DNA of 64,000 nt from Amphibalanus amphitrite (Eukaryota > Arthropoda > Thecostraca > Balanomorpha > Balanidae): the NCBI RefSeq assembly GCF_019059575.1, contig NW_024882193.1:310001-374000 (forward strand), given 5' to 3'. Shown in pieces: positions 57,801 through 64,000 of this stretch. Position numbers and translations under genes: made by a program. The notes beneath the pieces were generated by a model. That model saw nothing but the letters and a program-made list of their open reading frames with translations, was not told the origin of the DNA and ran no database searches. Position 1 is the first letter of the stretch, and each line of letters opens with the position of its first letter.

Positions 57801-59228
57801 GGTGTACTCGGCGTGTGTCTGTATGTGAGGGGGAGGGGAGGGGTACCGGGTGTGCTCGGCGTGTGTCTGTATGTGCTCGCGCACTGATAACGGAGCGGGG
57901 ACCGGTATTGGAGCCCGGTGTGTTGATGAGGGCCTGGAGTCGTGCCGTGCCCGCTCCCCAGCGGTTCCCGACCCAGTCCTCTGGGACGGTCCTCCGGCCG
58001 GCGGTGGTATTTAGGTACCGCGTGTCTGACAGTACCCCTCACTGTGCCACAGAGGCGGAGCGGTGGCACCCGGATGTGATCCGACTCTCGGTCTGGGAGG
58101 ACGGCCGGCGTCTCTCCGAGCTGCTGGTGGACCCCTACGCCAGGTGGGCCACCGGGCGAAATGGCGCGCAGTCGGGGATGGCAACCAACTACCGCCCGGC
58201 GCTCCCCTCTTCACAGCTCCGAAATGCTGCGCTCTGACCCACTGTGACCCGCCCTGTGAGCCGCTCTGTAACCCGCTCTGACCCACTGTGACCCGCTCTG
58301 ACCCACTGTGACGCGCTCTGACCCACTGTGACCCGCTTTGACCCGCTCTGTAACGCGCTCTGAGCCGCTCTGACCCACTGTGACCCGCTCTGACCCGCTC
58401 TGACCCACTGTGACCCGCTCTGACCCACTGTGACCCGCTCTGACCCGCTCTGACCCACTGTGACCCGCTCTGACCCACTGTGACCCACTGTGACCCGCTC
58501 TGACCCGCCCTGTGACCCGCTCTGTAACCCTGTGACCCGCTCTGAGCCGCTCTGACCCACTGTGATCCGCTCTGAGCCGCCCTGTGACCCACTGTGACCC
58601 GCTCTGAGCCGCTCTGACCCACTGTGACCCACTGTGACCCGCTCTGAGCCGCCCTGTGACCCACTGTGACCCGCTCTGACCCACTGTGACCCGCTCTGAG
58701 CCGCTGTCTACCGCCCAGTGACCCGCTCTGACCCACTGTGACCCGCCCTGTGACCCGCTTTGACCCACTGTGACCCGCTCTGTAACCCACTCTTACCCGC
58801 TCTGACCCACTGTGACCCACTGTGACCCGCTCTGTAACCCACTCTGACCCGCCCTGTGACCCGCTCTGAGCCGCCCTGTGACCCGCTCTGACCCACTGTG
58901 ACCCACTGTGACCCGCCCTGACCCGCCCTGTGAGCCGCTCTGACCCGCTCTGACCCACTGTGACCCGCTCTGACCCGCCCTGTAACCCACTGTAACCCGC
59001 TCTGACCCACTGTGACCCACTGTGACCCGCTCTGACCCACTGTGACCCGCCATCTGCCGCCGCCGCAGGGAGGGCAAGTCGTTCCCGCTGGGCGCCGGCT
59101 GGACTTTCACCGGACGGCACCGCAGCGCCATCTGCGACGCCACGCCCATCTCCTACCTCAACTTCAACTTCCCGCCGCCAGGTGGCAGTGGCCTCAGCTT
59201 CCGAGACGTCCAGACGCTCTTTGAGAAG
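38649..59228 (+). CDS. M3-family oligopeptidase A-like protein, ten exons, partial
   Basis: Ten exons (38649-38812, 39403-39629, 42467-42629, 44011-44113, 44893-45075, 45824-45939, 46916-47042, 47753-47865, 58053-58143, 59069-59228) have GT/AG borders, compatible phases throughout and about 482 codons. The reading follows bacterial oligopeptidase A (OpdA/PrlC) from its N-terminus to the zinc site: FPEIPEDTPE, VPFSYVWSTVKNLYTVD, LNGLELRG, GPWTVTLEPEVYTAFLEHC, LLGYKTHMHKTMEVKM, ELEELNAFAR, CDVPYWRRRH, ERWHPDVIRL, DPYAREGK, PISYLNFNFPPP and VQTLFEK. M3 enzymes cut short peptides in the cytosol or mitochondria. Here the HExxH position begins F-E-K rather than F-H-E, so activity is doubtful. The first coding exon and everything after 59228 are not found. 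Intron lengths range from 0.6 to 10.2 kb. Confidence 0.85.
39109..39320 (+). repeat. Minisatellite GTCCACAGGGGGCTGTGG in intron 1
   Basis: About ten units of 18-26 bp, with the self-complementary core CCACAGGGGGCTGTGG, 80 bp upstream of exon 2. Confidence 0.9.
39403..39629 (+). CDS. M3 gene exon 2
   Basis: 227 bp between GCTGCAG and CAG|GTGACC. Encodes TGRLLARAEPLTCDEVVGPI, then REVPFSYVWSTVKNLYTVDR, then ARLFQQIHAAAAKAHVSKYN and NPSIYAACQ. Phase fits the exon before (G|AC = Asp) and ends in phase 0. Strong GC at third positions. Confidence 0.9.
40199..40218. repeat. 20-bp palindrome, second copy
   Basis: CTGCACGTGCGCACGTGCAG, identical to 4824-4843, within intron 2 and inside a wider repeat shared with 4.8-5.2 kb. 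Confidence 0.8.
40585..41982 (+). repeat. 42-bp minisatellite, ~33 copies, intron 2
   Basis: Unit GATCAGTAGGTGCTGTGCCC plus GTGTCTGAAGTCGGCTGTCGCT (42 bp). Copies are nearly identical, differing mainly at TGTCGC versus TGCTGC, so the array was homogenised recently. Confidence 0.96.
42095..42450 (+). repeat. GCTGACGGGTCGGT minisatellite before exon 3
   Basis: Two G-run units (CTCAGCGCCGTCCTCCTCAG, to 42200), then about 12 units built on GCTGACGGGTCGGTGGGC, running up to the exon 3 acceptor. Confidence 0.88.
42467..42629 (+). CDS. M3 gene exon 3
   Basis: 163 bp between GGCCGCCAG and ATTG|GTGAGG. Encodes ELLSDRHLLSEEQTRVVEKY, then ARDGRLNGLELRGADLRKFK and LHSSKLRREQADFI. This lines up with the OpdA stretch that contains the RDFELSGIGL motif. 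A minisatellite runs up to within about 15 bases of the acceptor. Confidence 0.9.
43076..43150 (+). repeat. 22-bp tandem repeat, intron 3
   Basis: About 3.4 units of ATGTAGCCATCACCGTAGCT + AT. Confidence 0.9.
43180..43845 (+). repeat. 20-bp minisatellite CTCTGAGATGTCTGAGGGACAG, intron 3
   Basis: About 32 units of AGCTCTGAGATGTCTGAGGG with occasional shortened ones. Long open frames on the minus strand (43139-44180) result from the unit length and are not genes. Confidence 0.95.
44011..44113 (+). CDS. M3 gene exon 4
   Basis: 103 bp between CCGGCAG and CC|GTGAGT. Encodes RVRASDEVFRHPVVDYDLVR, then GIPDHILQRMAHN, which matches the family segment where D-x-x-x-L-x-G-[IM]-P precedes the middle domain. 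A repeat of CAGACTGACAGTCCA begins 15 bases past the donor. Confidence 0.88.
44128..44545 (+). repeat. CAGACTGACAGTCCA repeat, intron 4
   Basis: Irregular 11-15-bp units of GACTGACAGTCCACA starting 15 bases after the exon 4 donor. Confidence 0.92.
44893..45075 (+). CDS. M3 gene exon 5
   Basis: 183 bp between GGGCAG and CAA|GTGAGT. Encodes SEPRAGPWTVTLEPEVYTAF, then LEHCPSGAHRLNVWLAHEMR, then CSNFNRDLSNSTCSEEIRWA. It corresponds to OpdA's GYLLTLDIPSYLPVMTYC region. Degenerate copies of the 3' end plus donor follow at 45105-45262. Confidence 0.9.
45105..45262 (+). repeat. ~32-bp repeat derived from exon 5 donor junction
   Basis: Units GAGTTCCGCCGGGCCAGGGG + AGTTACTGAGCG resemble the exon 5 end GAGATCCGTTGGGCCAA|GTGAGTCGCTC. 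The donor GT has changed in the copies. Confidence 0.75.
45647..45861 (+). repeat. Partial duplications of exon 6 acceptor side
   Basis: TGTCCAGGGACGACATAGCG and the following CTGCTCGGCTACAAGACGCAC occur at 45735-45775 and again at the real exon start (45818). GGCTACAAGACGCAC also stands alone at 45647. The upstream copy has an intact acceptor, so it may act as a decoy. Confidence 0.85.
45824..45939 (+). CDS. M3 gene exon 6
   Basis: 116 bp between CTGTCCAG and GCCG|GTGGGT. Encodes DDIARLLGYKTHMHKTMEVK, then MAGRVSAVENMIASLLAA, matching OpdA's LAQLLGFENYAFKSLATKMA block. The last 19 bases and the donor belong to a 33-bp tandem repeat that runs on into the intron. A partial copy of the acceptor and first 37 exon bases lies upstream at 45731-45777. 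Confidence 0.88.
45921..46420 (+). repeat. 33-bp minisatellite spanning exon 6 donor
   Basis: Unit GCCAGTCTGCTGGCCGCCGG + TGGGTCCCAGATA. The first unit holds the last bases of exon 6 and its donor; about ten further units keep CCG|GTGGGT, then shorten to CCGGTGGGTCCCAGATAGA. The unit is a multiple of three and open in the exon frame (SLLAAGGSQID). Confidence 0.93.
46425..46580 (+). repeat. CTACCGGTGGGTG short repeat, intron 6
   Basis: About nine units of GCTACCGGTGGGTG and variants, continuing from the 33-bp array. Confidence 0.88.
46916..47042 (+). CDS. M3 gene exon 7
   Basis: 127 bp between GCCGGCAG and TTCAG|GTGAGC. Encodes RPVQDRELEELNAFARSNGE, then QQPLEICDVPYWRRRHKLST. The DVPYW box corresponds to the WDIAYY motif of M3 peptidases. 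The donor region is repeated about nine times downstream. An alternative acceptor (GTCCAG at 46929-46934) is possible but does not keep the frame as well. Confidence 0.88.
47018..47325 (+). repeat. ~33-bp minisatellite seeded at exon 7 donor
   Basis: GAGCACCTTCAGGTGAGCGG, the exon 7 end plus donor, is repeated at about 47077, 47110 and 47147, and then in a shorter form (ACTGCTCACGGTCAGGTGAG) to 47325. About nine CAG|GTGAGC donors stand in a row. Confidence 0.93.
47370..47500 (+). repeat. GGGCCGGGTGACGGGGCCGG repeat, intron 7
   Basis: About five units of ~27 bp that are over 85 percent G+C. Confidence 0.9.
47753..47865 (+). CDS. M3 gene exon 8
   Basis: 113 bp between TCGCCGCAG and GACG|GTGAGA. 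Encodes AEESDAAGQFSLVGALRFLT, then ELSSQLFGVEFRVEQGD. It matches the helix before the catalytic domain (VNGLFEVVKRIYGI in OpdA). It is followed by the longest intron, 10.2 kb, made of a 48-bp minisatellite and two transposons. Confidence 0.85.
47870..48997 (+). repeat. 48-bp minisatellite, block 1 (intron 8)
   Basis: Units of 42-49 bp: GGGGTACCGGGTGTACTCGG, then CGTGTGTCTGTATGTGAGGG and GGAGGGGA. The block starts right after the exon 8 donor and ends at the hAT target duplication GAGGGGAG (48990-48997). Long open frames on both strands in this and the next two blocks are artefacts of the repeat. Confidence 0.97.
48998..51915. mobile_element. hAT element inserted in the minisatellite (2.9 kb)
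   Basis: The tips CACTGGCGGATCCAG and CTGGATCCGCCAGTG are exact inverted repeats with the 8-bp duplication GAGGGGAG at 48990-48997 and 51916-51923. The minisatellite resumes on the far side. No transposase was recognised. The right part contains a mini-hAT (51100-51377) and a ~370-bp direct duplication (51170-51540 and 51545-51914) that repeats the end of the element. Confidence 0.92.
51100..51377. mobile_element. Miniature hAT, relative of 16422-16672
   Basis: Tips CATAGGCGCGGGA and TCCCGCGCCCCTG. The flanks AGTTTCTC and GGTTTCTC match in 7 of 8 bases. Internal sequence is the reverse complement of the copy at 16.4 kb, including AAGTGGCCTAAAACC. Confidence 0.8.
51916..53416 (+). repeat. 48-bp minisatellite, block 2
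   Basis: Same unit as block 1, about 31 copies, ending inside a unit at GGTGTA (53411-53416), where the mariner element begins. Confidence 0.97.
53417..55991. mobile_element. Mariner-type element inserted in the minisatellite (2.6 kb)
   Basis: Inverted tips CAGTCTGTCTTGAAAGTACC and complement (about 29 bp: ...GCAGCATGG) lie between duplicated TA (53415-53416 and 55992-55993). The unit GGTGTACTCGG is split exactly at its TA. No transposase frame was seen; 53880-55700 is AT-rich with nothing identifiable except the GA microsatellite. Confidence 0.9.
54736..54853 (+). repeat. (GA)n microsatellite
   Basis: About 118 bp of almost pure GA inside the mariner-type element. It produces the Ser-Leu and Arg-Glu open frames seen there. 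Confidence 0.95.
55992..57878 (+). repeat. 48-bp minisatellite, block 3, with higher-order copies
   Basis: About 40 units. Rare variants recur in the same order: a short GTGTGTCTATGTG unit at 56411 and 57201, and a TATTGGG unit at about 56719 and 57651. A stretch of about 0.8-0.9 kb was therefore duplicated as a block. Confidence 0.95.
58053..58143 (+). CDS. M3 gene exon 9
   Basis: 91 bp between GTGCCACAG and GCCAG|GTGGGC. Encodes AERWHPDVIRLSVWEDGRRL, then SELLVDPYA, matching the VWHPDVRFFELYD...LDLYAREN segment of OpdA. Phase fits exon 8 (G|AG = Glu). Confidence 0.88.
58245..59050 (+). repeat. CTCTGACCCACTGTGACCCG minisatellite, intron 9
   Basis: About 75 half-units of 10-11 bp (ACCCGCTCTG, ACCCACTGTG, ACCCGCCCTG) in irregular order, ending 18 bases before the exon 10 acceptor. 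The 449-codon minus-strand frame (58011-59360) is an artefact. Confidence 0.95.
59069..59228 (+). CDS. M3 gene exon 10, ends at altered zinc motif
   Basis: 160 bp between CGCCGCAG and GAGAAG|GTCAGT. Encodes EGKSFPLGAGWTFTGRHRSA, then ICDATPISYLNFNFPPPGGS, then GLSFRDVQTLFEK. In active M3 enzymes the equivalent end reads T-L-F-H-E-F-G-H. Here Glu and Lys stand where the zinc-binding His and catalytic Glu are expected. The next exon should start at F-G-H in phase 0 and was not found before the window end. Confidence 0.87.
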
Positions 59229-59324
59229 GTCAGTGACCCGGTGTACGGAGGGAGGGGGAGGGGGGGGGGGAGGTCGGCGCCGGCTCACTGCCGGAGCTGT
59301 GAACTGCCATACCGGGCCCTCCGT

Positions 59325-60403
59325 CATAGGCGGCGGAACGATTTGAGACAAGGGGGACACCAGCTCAAGGAGCCAAACCTAGGGTACCCCCAAATCCTGT
59401 TTTCTCATCGGATTTAGGCCACTTATTTTTCGTCACAGCCCTGACACGATGATTTTTTTTACTAAACGAAAATGGCAGTTCACCCCCGTATGTGTGGTCA
59501 ACTTTAAGCTGATCCTCAAGTACCTATGTGTTTGTCTCTTCCTTATTCTCGTTTGATAAATTCCATTAATCCTACATGTATCAAATTACCCAGAAGCCAT
59601 CGCAGTACTAATCAGTGGCGAATCCCAGGGTGGAGGTCACATGGGTCATGACTTAGGGCCTGGGGTCACCACATGCCTGCCAGGAGCACCACAGGCCTGA
59701 CAGCCGACAGGGGCACCACAGGCCCGCCAGGGGTACCACAGGCCTAGCAGGGGCACCACGGGCCTGTCAGGAGCACCAGAGGCCTGCCAGGGGTACTATC
59801 GGCTTCGCAGGGGAACCACCGGCCTCGCAAGGGCACCATGGTCCTGTCAAGGGCACCACTTTAGGATTGTCAGGGGCACCACAAACCTGTCAAGGGCACC
59901 TGCGTTCTAACAGGGTCACCACAGGCTCGCCAGGGGCACCACAGACCTGCCAAGGCCCAGGGACACCACAGGCCTAGCAAGGACACCACAGGCCTGTCAG
60001 GGGCACCACGGGCCTGTCAGGGCCCATGGGCACCTAAGTCATGTGCAGGGCCCACCGTAGGCTTGTCAGGGGGCAGGGTAGGTAGGTACCACAGTCTTTC
60101 CAGGGGCACCAGCGGCCTAGCAGGGGCACCAGTCATCACACGACTAACCAAAAATAAAGAAAATAAAAACCTGAAAATAGGGCACCATCAAAATTAAGTG
60201 GCCGAAATCCGTTGAGGTTTTAATTTTGGGTATATAGGTAGAGGCACCACTTCGATTCACGACCCTACCCTTGGAGTTTTCCCGAATCTGCCCCTGGTAC
60301 TAATACCTCAAATTTAAGGGGGGCCCTTGCTATTGGTGCCCCCCTTGCAGAATTCAAGGGGGCACGGTGCCCCGGTGCCCCCCCCCCGTTCCGCCGGCCT
60401 ATG
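59325..60403. mobile_element. Non-autonomous hAT element (1.1 kb)
   Basis: Tips CATAGGCGGCGGAACG and CGTTCCGCCGGCCTATG are inverted. The 8-bp duplication CCCTCCGT is at 59317-59324 and 60404-60411. The inside holds a degenerate GGGGCACCACAGGCCTG repeat (59640-60130) and no gene. It lies in intron 10. Confidence 0.93.
59640..60130 (+). repeat. Degenerate CAGGGGCACCACAGGCCTGC repeat
   Basis: About 22 imperfect units of ~21 bp inside the hAT element. Confidence 0.85.
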
Positions 60404-60419
60404 CCCTCCGTAATGCAGT

Positions 60420-61185
60420 ACACCTACTGACACCGCCTGCATGGCACACCGGCCAATGGCTACTGCATAACACTGCACACCAGCCTTCATGGCACACCGG
60501 CCAATGCTACTGTATAACACTGCACACCAGCCTTCATGGCACACCGGCCAATGCTACTGTATAACACTGCACACGAGCCTGCATGGCACACCGGCCAATG
60601 GCTACTGGATAACACTGCACACCAGCCTTCATGGCACACCGGCCAATGGCTACTGGATAACACTGCCTTCATGGCACACCGGCCAATGGCTACTGCATAA
60701 CACTGCACACCAGCCTTCATGGCACACCGGCCAATGCTACTGTATAACACTGCACACCAGCCTTCATGGCACACCGGCCAATGCTACTGTATAACACTGC
60801 ACACGAGCCTGCATGGCACACCGGCCAATGGCTACTGGATAACACTGCACACCAGCCTTCATGGCACACCGGCCAATGGCTACTGGATAACACTGCCTTC
60901 ATGGCACACCGGCCAATGGCTACTGGATAACACTGCCTTCATGGCACACCGGCCAATGGCTACTGTATAACACTGCCTTCATGGCACACCGGCCAATGGC
61001 TACTGTATAACACTGCACACCAGCCTTCATGGCACACCGGCCAATGGCTACTGTATAACACTGCCTTCATGGCACACCGGCCAATGGCTACTGTATAACA
61101 CTGCCTTCATGGCACACCGGCCAATGGCTACTGTATAACACTGCCTTCATGGCACACCGGCCAATGGCTACTGGCCACTGTACAC
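60420..61185 (+). repeat. 34/52-bp tandem repeat CATGGCACACCGGCCAATGG
   Basis: Alternating long and short units of CTTCATGGCACACCGGCCAA + TGGCTACTGTATAACACTGC, the long ones with an extra ACACCAGC. Higher-order order is visible (a block at about 60470-60660 recurs at about 60700-60890). Confidence 0.95.
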
Positions 61186-61564
61186 TGCACACCGGAGGCG
61201 TCATTTCCGACACCCAGGCCGCCCTGAGTAGTCTTTTGTAATGATTTACTGAAACGAACAGTGCTTCATGGACACAACAATCGAATGTTTCAGTGTATAT
61301 TTTTATCGATGACACTTAAAAATAGCTCGCTTCAAAGTTCAGTGCAATGAGTTAAGTTCAGTCCCCCCTCCCCCTCGGTCGACCGGCCTTGGGCGCTGCC
61401 CTGCGTCTGCCTGGTTCCCGGCCGCCGGCTGCCCCGGTCGGGTCAGCACAGGCTGAACACAGGGAGCAGCCCTGGACAGTGGACACGGCCGGCGGGCTAT
61501 GCTACCCGAGCTCCGGCGGCAGAGAGTGAATCAACGACACGGGCCGGGTCCGGCGGCCGGCGCG

Positions 61565-61895
61565 GCGCGGCCGGGCAGAGTGGCGGAGGTGCCGGGCAGA
61601 GTGGCGGAGGTGCCAGAGTGGCGGAGGTGCCGGGCAGAGTGGCGGAGGTGCCGGGCAGAGGGGCGGAGGTGCCGGGCAGAGGGGCGGAGGTGCCGGGCAG
61701 AGTGGCGGAGGTGCCGGGCAGAGGGGCGGAGGTGCCGGGCAGAGTGGCGGAGGTGCCGGGCAGAGGGGCGGAGGTGCCGGGCAGAGTGGCGGAGGTGCCG
61801 GGCAGAGTGGCGGAGGTGCCGGGCAGAGTGGCGGAGGTGCCGGGCAGAGGGGCGGAGGTGCCGGGCAGAGGGGCGGAGGTGCCGGGCAGAGGGGT
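61565..61895 (+). repeat. 21-bp minisatellite GTGCCGGGCAGAGTGGCGGAG
   Basis: About 16 units of GCCGGGCAGAGTGGCGGAGG + T. Open frames on both strands across this region follow from the 21-bp period. Confidence 0.95.
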
Positions 61896-61934
61896 CGTCT
61901 GACGCCCCAGACAGATGGCATTGTTCTGCTGGCA

Positions 61935-62130
61935 CGCTGGGAGGGGGAGGGGAGGGGAGGGACACACACTACACAGCCAATGGCGGCAGGGGAGGGGAGG
62001 GACACACAGCCACTCTCGGCCGGGGAGGGGGAGAGGAGGGGAGGGACACACAGCCAATGGCGGCATGAGAGGGGAGGGGGGACACACGACACACAGCCAC
62101 TCTCGGCAGGGGAGGGAGGGGGAGGGGATG
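61935..62130 (+). repeat. GGGGAGGGACACACAGCCAATGGCGG repeat
   Basis: About five irregular units of 30-40 bp, purine rich on the + strand. Confidence 0.85.
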
Positions 62131-63614
62131 GTTACAACTTACAAGTACAGCTGGCAGCAGGGCCGGTGCCTGTTTTCATCTCATTCAAACGTGCTGGTGC
62201 CCCAACTATGCTGCAAGCTAACTTAGAGGAAGTGGTGCCATTTCAGAAAATGTTTATTCGATGTTCGTCCGAAGCTGTCCAAGCCAGCCATTTGTCCAGA
62301 TGTCCGCAAACTACGCAATAATGTGCACTCAACACTCAGTTATTTAAATTGCCTTTAAGGTACTTTTATCAGCCCAAAAGTGTTCAGCGTATCGAGAGCT
62401 GAGCTTTCTATTCGTCTATCTATGTTATAAGGGATTACCTCATAAAATGCTCAGGTGTAATAAGGGATTGTCCAATGCTGTCCGAAGCCGGCTGCCTTTG
62501 TCCAGCCAAATTCTGAATTGAACATTGGACAAAGTCGGAATTCCGGAAGGTCAAGTTCCGATTGACAGCGGTACTTTTTACTTAGTAAATGGAGAAAGTA
62601 AGAAAATGGATTTGCTCAAGAAACTATCGCTCGGGCAATTATCAGTTAAGTTTCATTGTTAGCTGTTTTGAAGTAACTCACATTATGCACACTCACGGTT
62701 ATAGCGCTGTAACATTTCACTGTCATATCACGCACCGCGCTCCGCCCCCAGACGTCCATACGGTATGTTCGAAACCACTCAGCGTGTGCTCTCTCCGCCA
62801 CCTCCTGCCGAAGCATTTAGTGGATGGGTCATCAACGCATGATTACCTCCGACGCCAGGATGGTAACATACCATTTCCCGCTTACGAGAGACCATTTCTC
62901 CATCATTGTGGTTTGGGACACACGGCACCCCCATGTGGGGACCGCATTAAGACCTGTCGGGTAGCTCCTGCAGAAGTAAGGTCTTACTTGTAGACCGCTC
63001 AGTCCAAACCTCATCCTGAAGACCAGAGGAGCTGAATGTGAGTTTTAGGTATAGTGTGCACTTTGAACATAAATACGGTGTGTGAACACACCACAGAATA
63101 GTATCATTCGTTAGTATGTCTTGATGTCCTACCAAAAACGGACATGAGATCCGAAGAAATTATATTACAACTACAGTTAAGCAATAAGGGGGTCCAGTTT
63201 TGCCCCTGCACTACAGAGCCATCTGTTATCAACGGTTAGGACTAACGCTTCGCTAGCCTGACAGTATTTCACTCAGAAATGATAATTACCTCAATATAAA
63301 GTTCTTCTTTTTCCGATGTTACCTGGTATTTAACTCCACGCTTATGTGGTGCTCGAATGAACTCTTCCACTGGATTTTTCCTGAATAACTCGCTTGAATA
63401 GAAGCGGATCATTTACACCGGCACCGTCAAAGATTTTGAATTGGGAGACCGGAGAGGCCCGCGGGGGGGGGGATAATTCATTGTTGGTGTTAATCAAACC
63501 TTGCCTTTCTGCAGTCGTTACTCGCTTTACTTTGAAATATCATTTGGCGTGCAATGGTGCGAGGAACGCGACGGTGAAAGTTTTTATCCTAGGTGGGTAG
63601 GTATAAGGGGCAGC
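62131..63614. other. No gene identified
   Basis: Searched by eye for the next M3 exon (F-G-H...) without success. The longest open frame, 62589-62993, encodes a Cys/His-rich peptide with no known domain and no homopeptide bias. It could be part of an unknown gene but there is nothing to support that. Confidence 0.4.
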
Positions 63615-63618
63615 TTAA

Positions 63619-64000
63619 CCCGCGACCTGGTGGGGGGGGGCTATTTTTTGCCCCCCCCCCCCTCCAGACTTTTCGATATATCTCCAGAACCGCTGCGCCG
63701 ATCGTCACCAAACTTTCAGTACCCTCCCGGACATCAATTTTACATATGGTGACCAAAAATTTTTCCAAAGGCTATGATAGGTTGGCCGGAAATGACGTCA
63801 GAGTGACGTCATGTTCTGCCGTTTTCGACCCAAAAAAGGGTTTCGCGGGAAGAGCTGTCAGGCCTATAGCTTTGCAAATACAGAAAAATGATAAGGACAT
63901 AAAAGCTGTAGAATTGACAGGGCTACAAAACTGCTATCTCGGATTTTTGAAATTTTTGGATTTTGACCCCCAAAAATCAAAAAATATTTTTTTTTTGATA
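63619..64000 (+). mobile_element. TTAA family D element, left end, cut by window
   Basis: TTAA (63615-63618) followed by CCCGCGACCTGGTGGGGGGG, a C/G hairpin, then sequence of the style of families A and B (ATATCTCCAGAACCGCTGCG). Shares the layout of the other TTAA elements. The right end lies outside. Confidence 0.55.

Noticed and set aside
58011-59360. 449-codon minus-strand frame rich in SGSQWVRAGH
   Set aside because: Produced by the 10-20-bp GTGACCCGCTCTG repeat in intron 9 and antisense to two well-supported exons.
61499-62092. Overlapping ~190-codon frames on both strands
   Set aside because: Translation of the 21-bp minisatellite; open on both strands because of its period and composition.
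62589-62993. Next exon of the M3 gene
   Set aside because: The Cys/His-rich translation has no F-G-H continuation or other M3 C-terminal motif, and there is no fitting acceptor in phase 0.

Overview
This is a eukaryotic genomic window with no bacterial features. It holds one split host gene embedded in a very dense field of transposable elements and GC-rich tandem repeats. The style points to an invertebrate, most likely an arthropod and perhaps a crustacean such as a barnacle: short GC-rich exons with canonical GT/AG introns, a Ty3/gypsy element, a tRNA-Trp-primed LTR element, and many small hAT, mariner and TTAA-targeting elements. The taxonomic guess is an inference.

The main host gene is on the + strand. 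Ten consecutive coding exons (38649-59228) have matching intron phases and together encode about 480 residues of an M3-family (oligopeptidase A-like) metallopeptidase homologue. The first coding exon is missing and the C-terminal half runs past the right edge. At the point where M3 enzymes carry the zinc motif HExxH, the last exon reads L-F-E-K, so the protein may be a pseudopeptidase. Nearly every intron of this gene is filled with a different minisatellite. Three of them look as if they grew out of the exon/donor-site junction itself.

Layout. 1-4.6 kb: a LINE on the - strand broken by two palindromic DNA elements. 5.2-7.5 kb: a non-autonomous LTR retrotransposon. 8.8-15.9 kb: a dispersed repeat interrupted by a whole-looking Ty3/gypsy element on the - strand. 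16-20.5 kb: two small hAT elements, a 68-bp tandem repeat and a Ty3/gypsy fossil. 20.8-29.9 kb: a hAT-like bracket holding elements nested up to five deep. 30.4-32.2 kb: a giant inverted repeat made of GACTCA-type satellite. 32.2-38.6 kb: mariner-type and TTAA-type elements. 38.6-59.2 kb: the M3 gene with its repeat-filled introns. One 10-kb intron there is a single 48-bp minisatellite array split in three by a hAT and a mariner insertion. 59.3-64 kb: a hAT element, more minisatellites and the start of another TTAA-type element.

Many insertion boundaries can be fixed exactly, because target-site duplications and terminal inverted repeats are visible and because the interrupted element can be compared with an uninterrupted copy elsewhere in the window. 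A CpG-rich, CRE-bearing segment with possible exons at 24.4-25.0 kb is a second possible transcription unit. It lies inside a transposon, so it may belong to the transposon.
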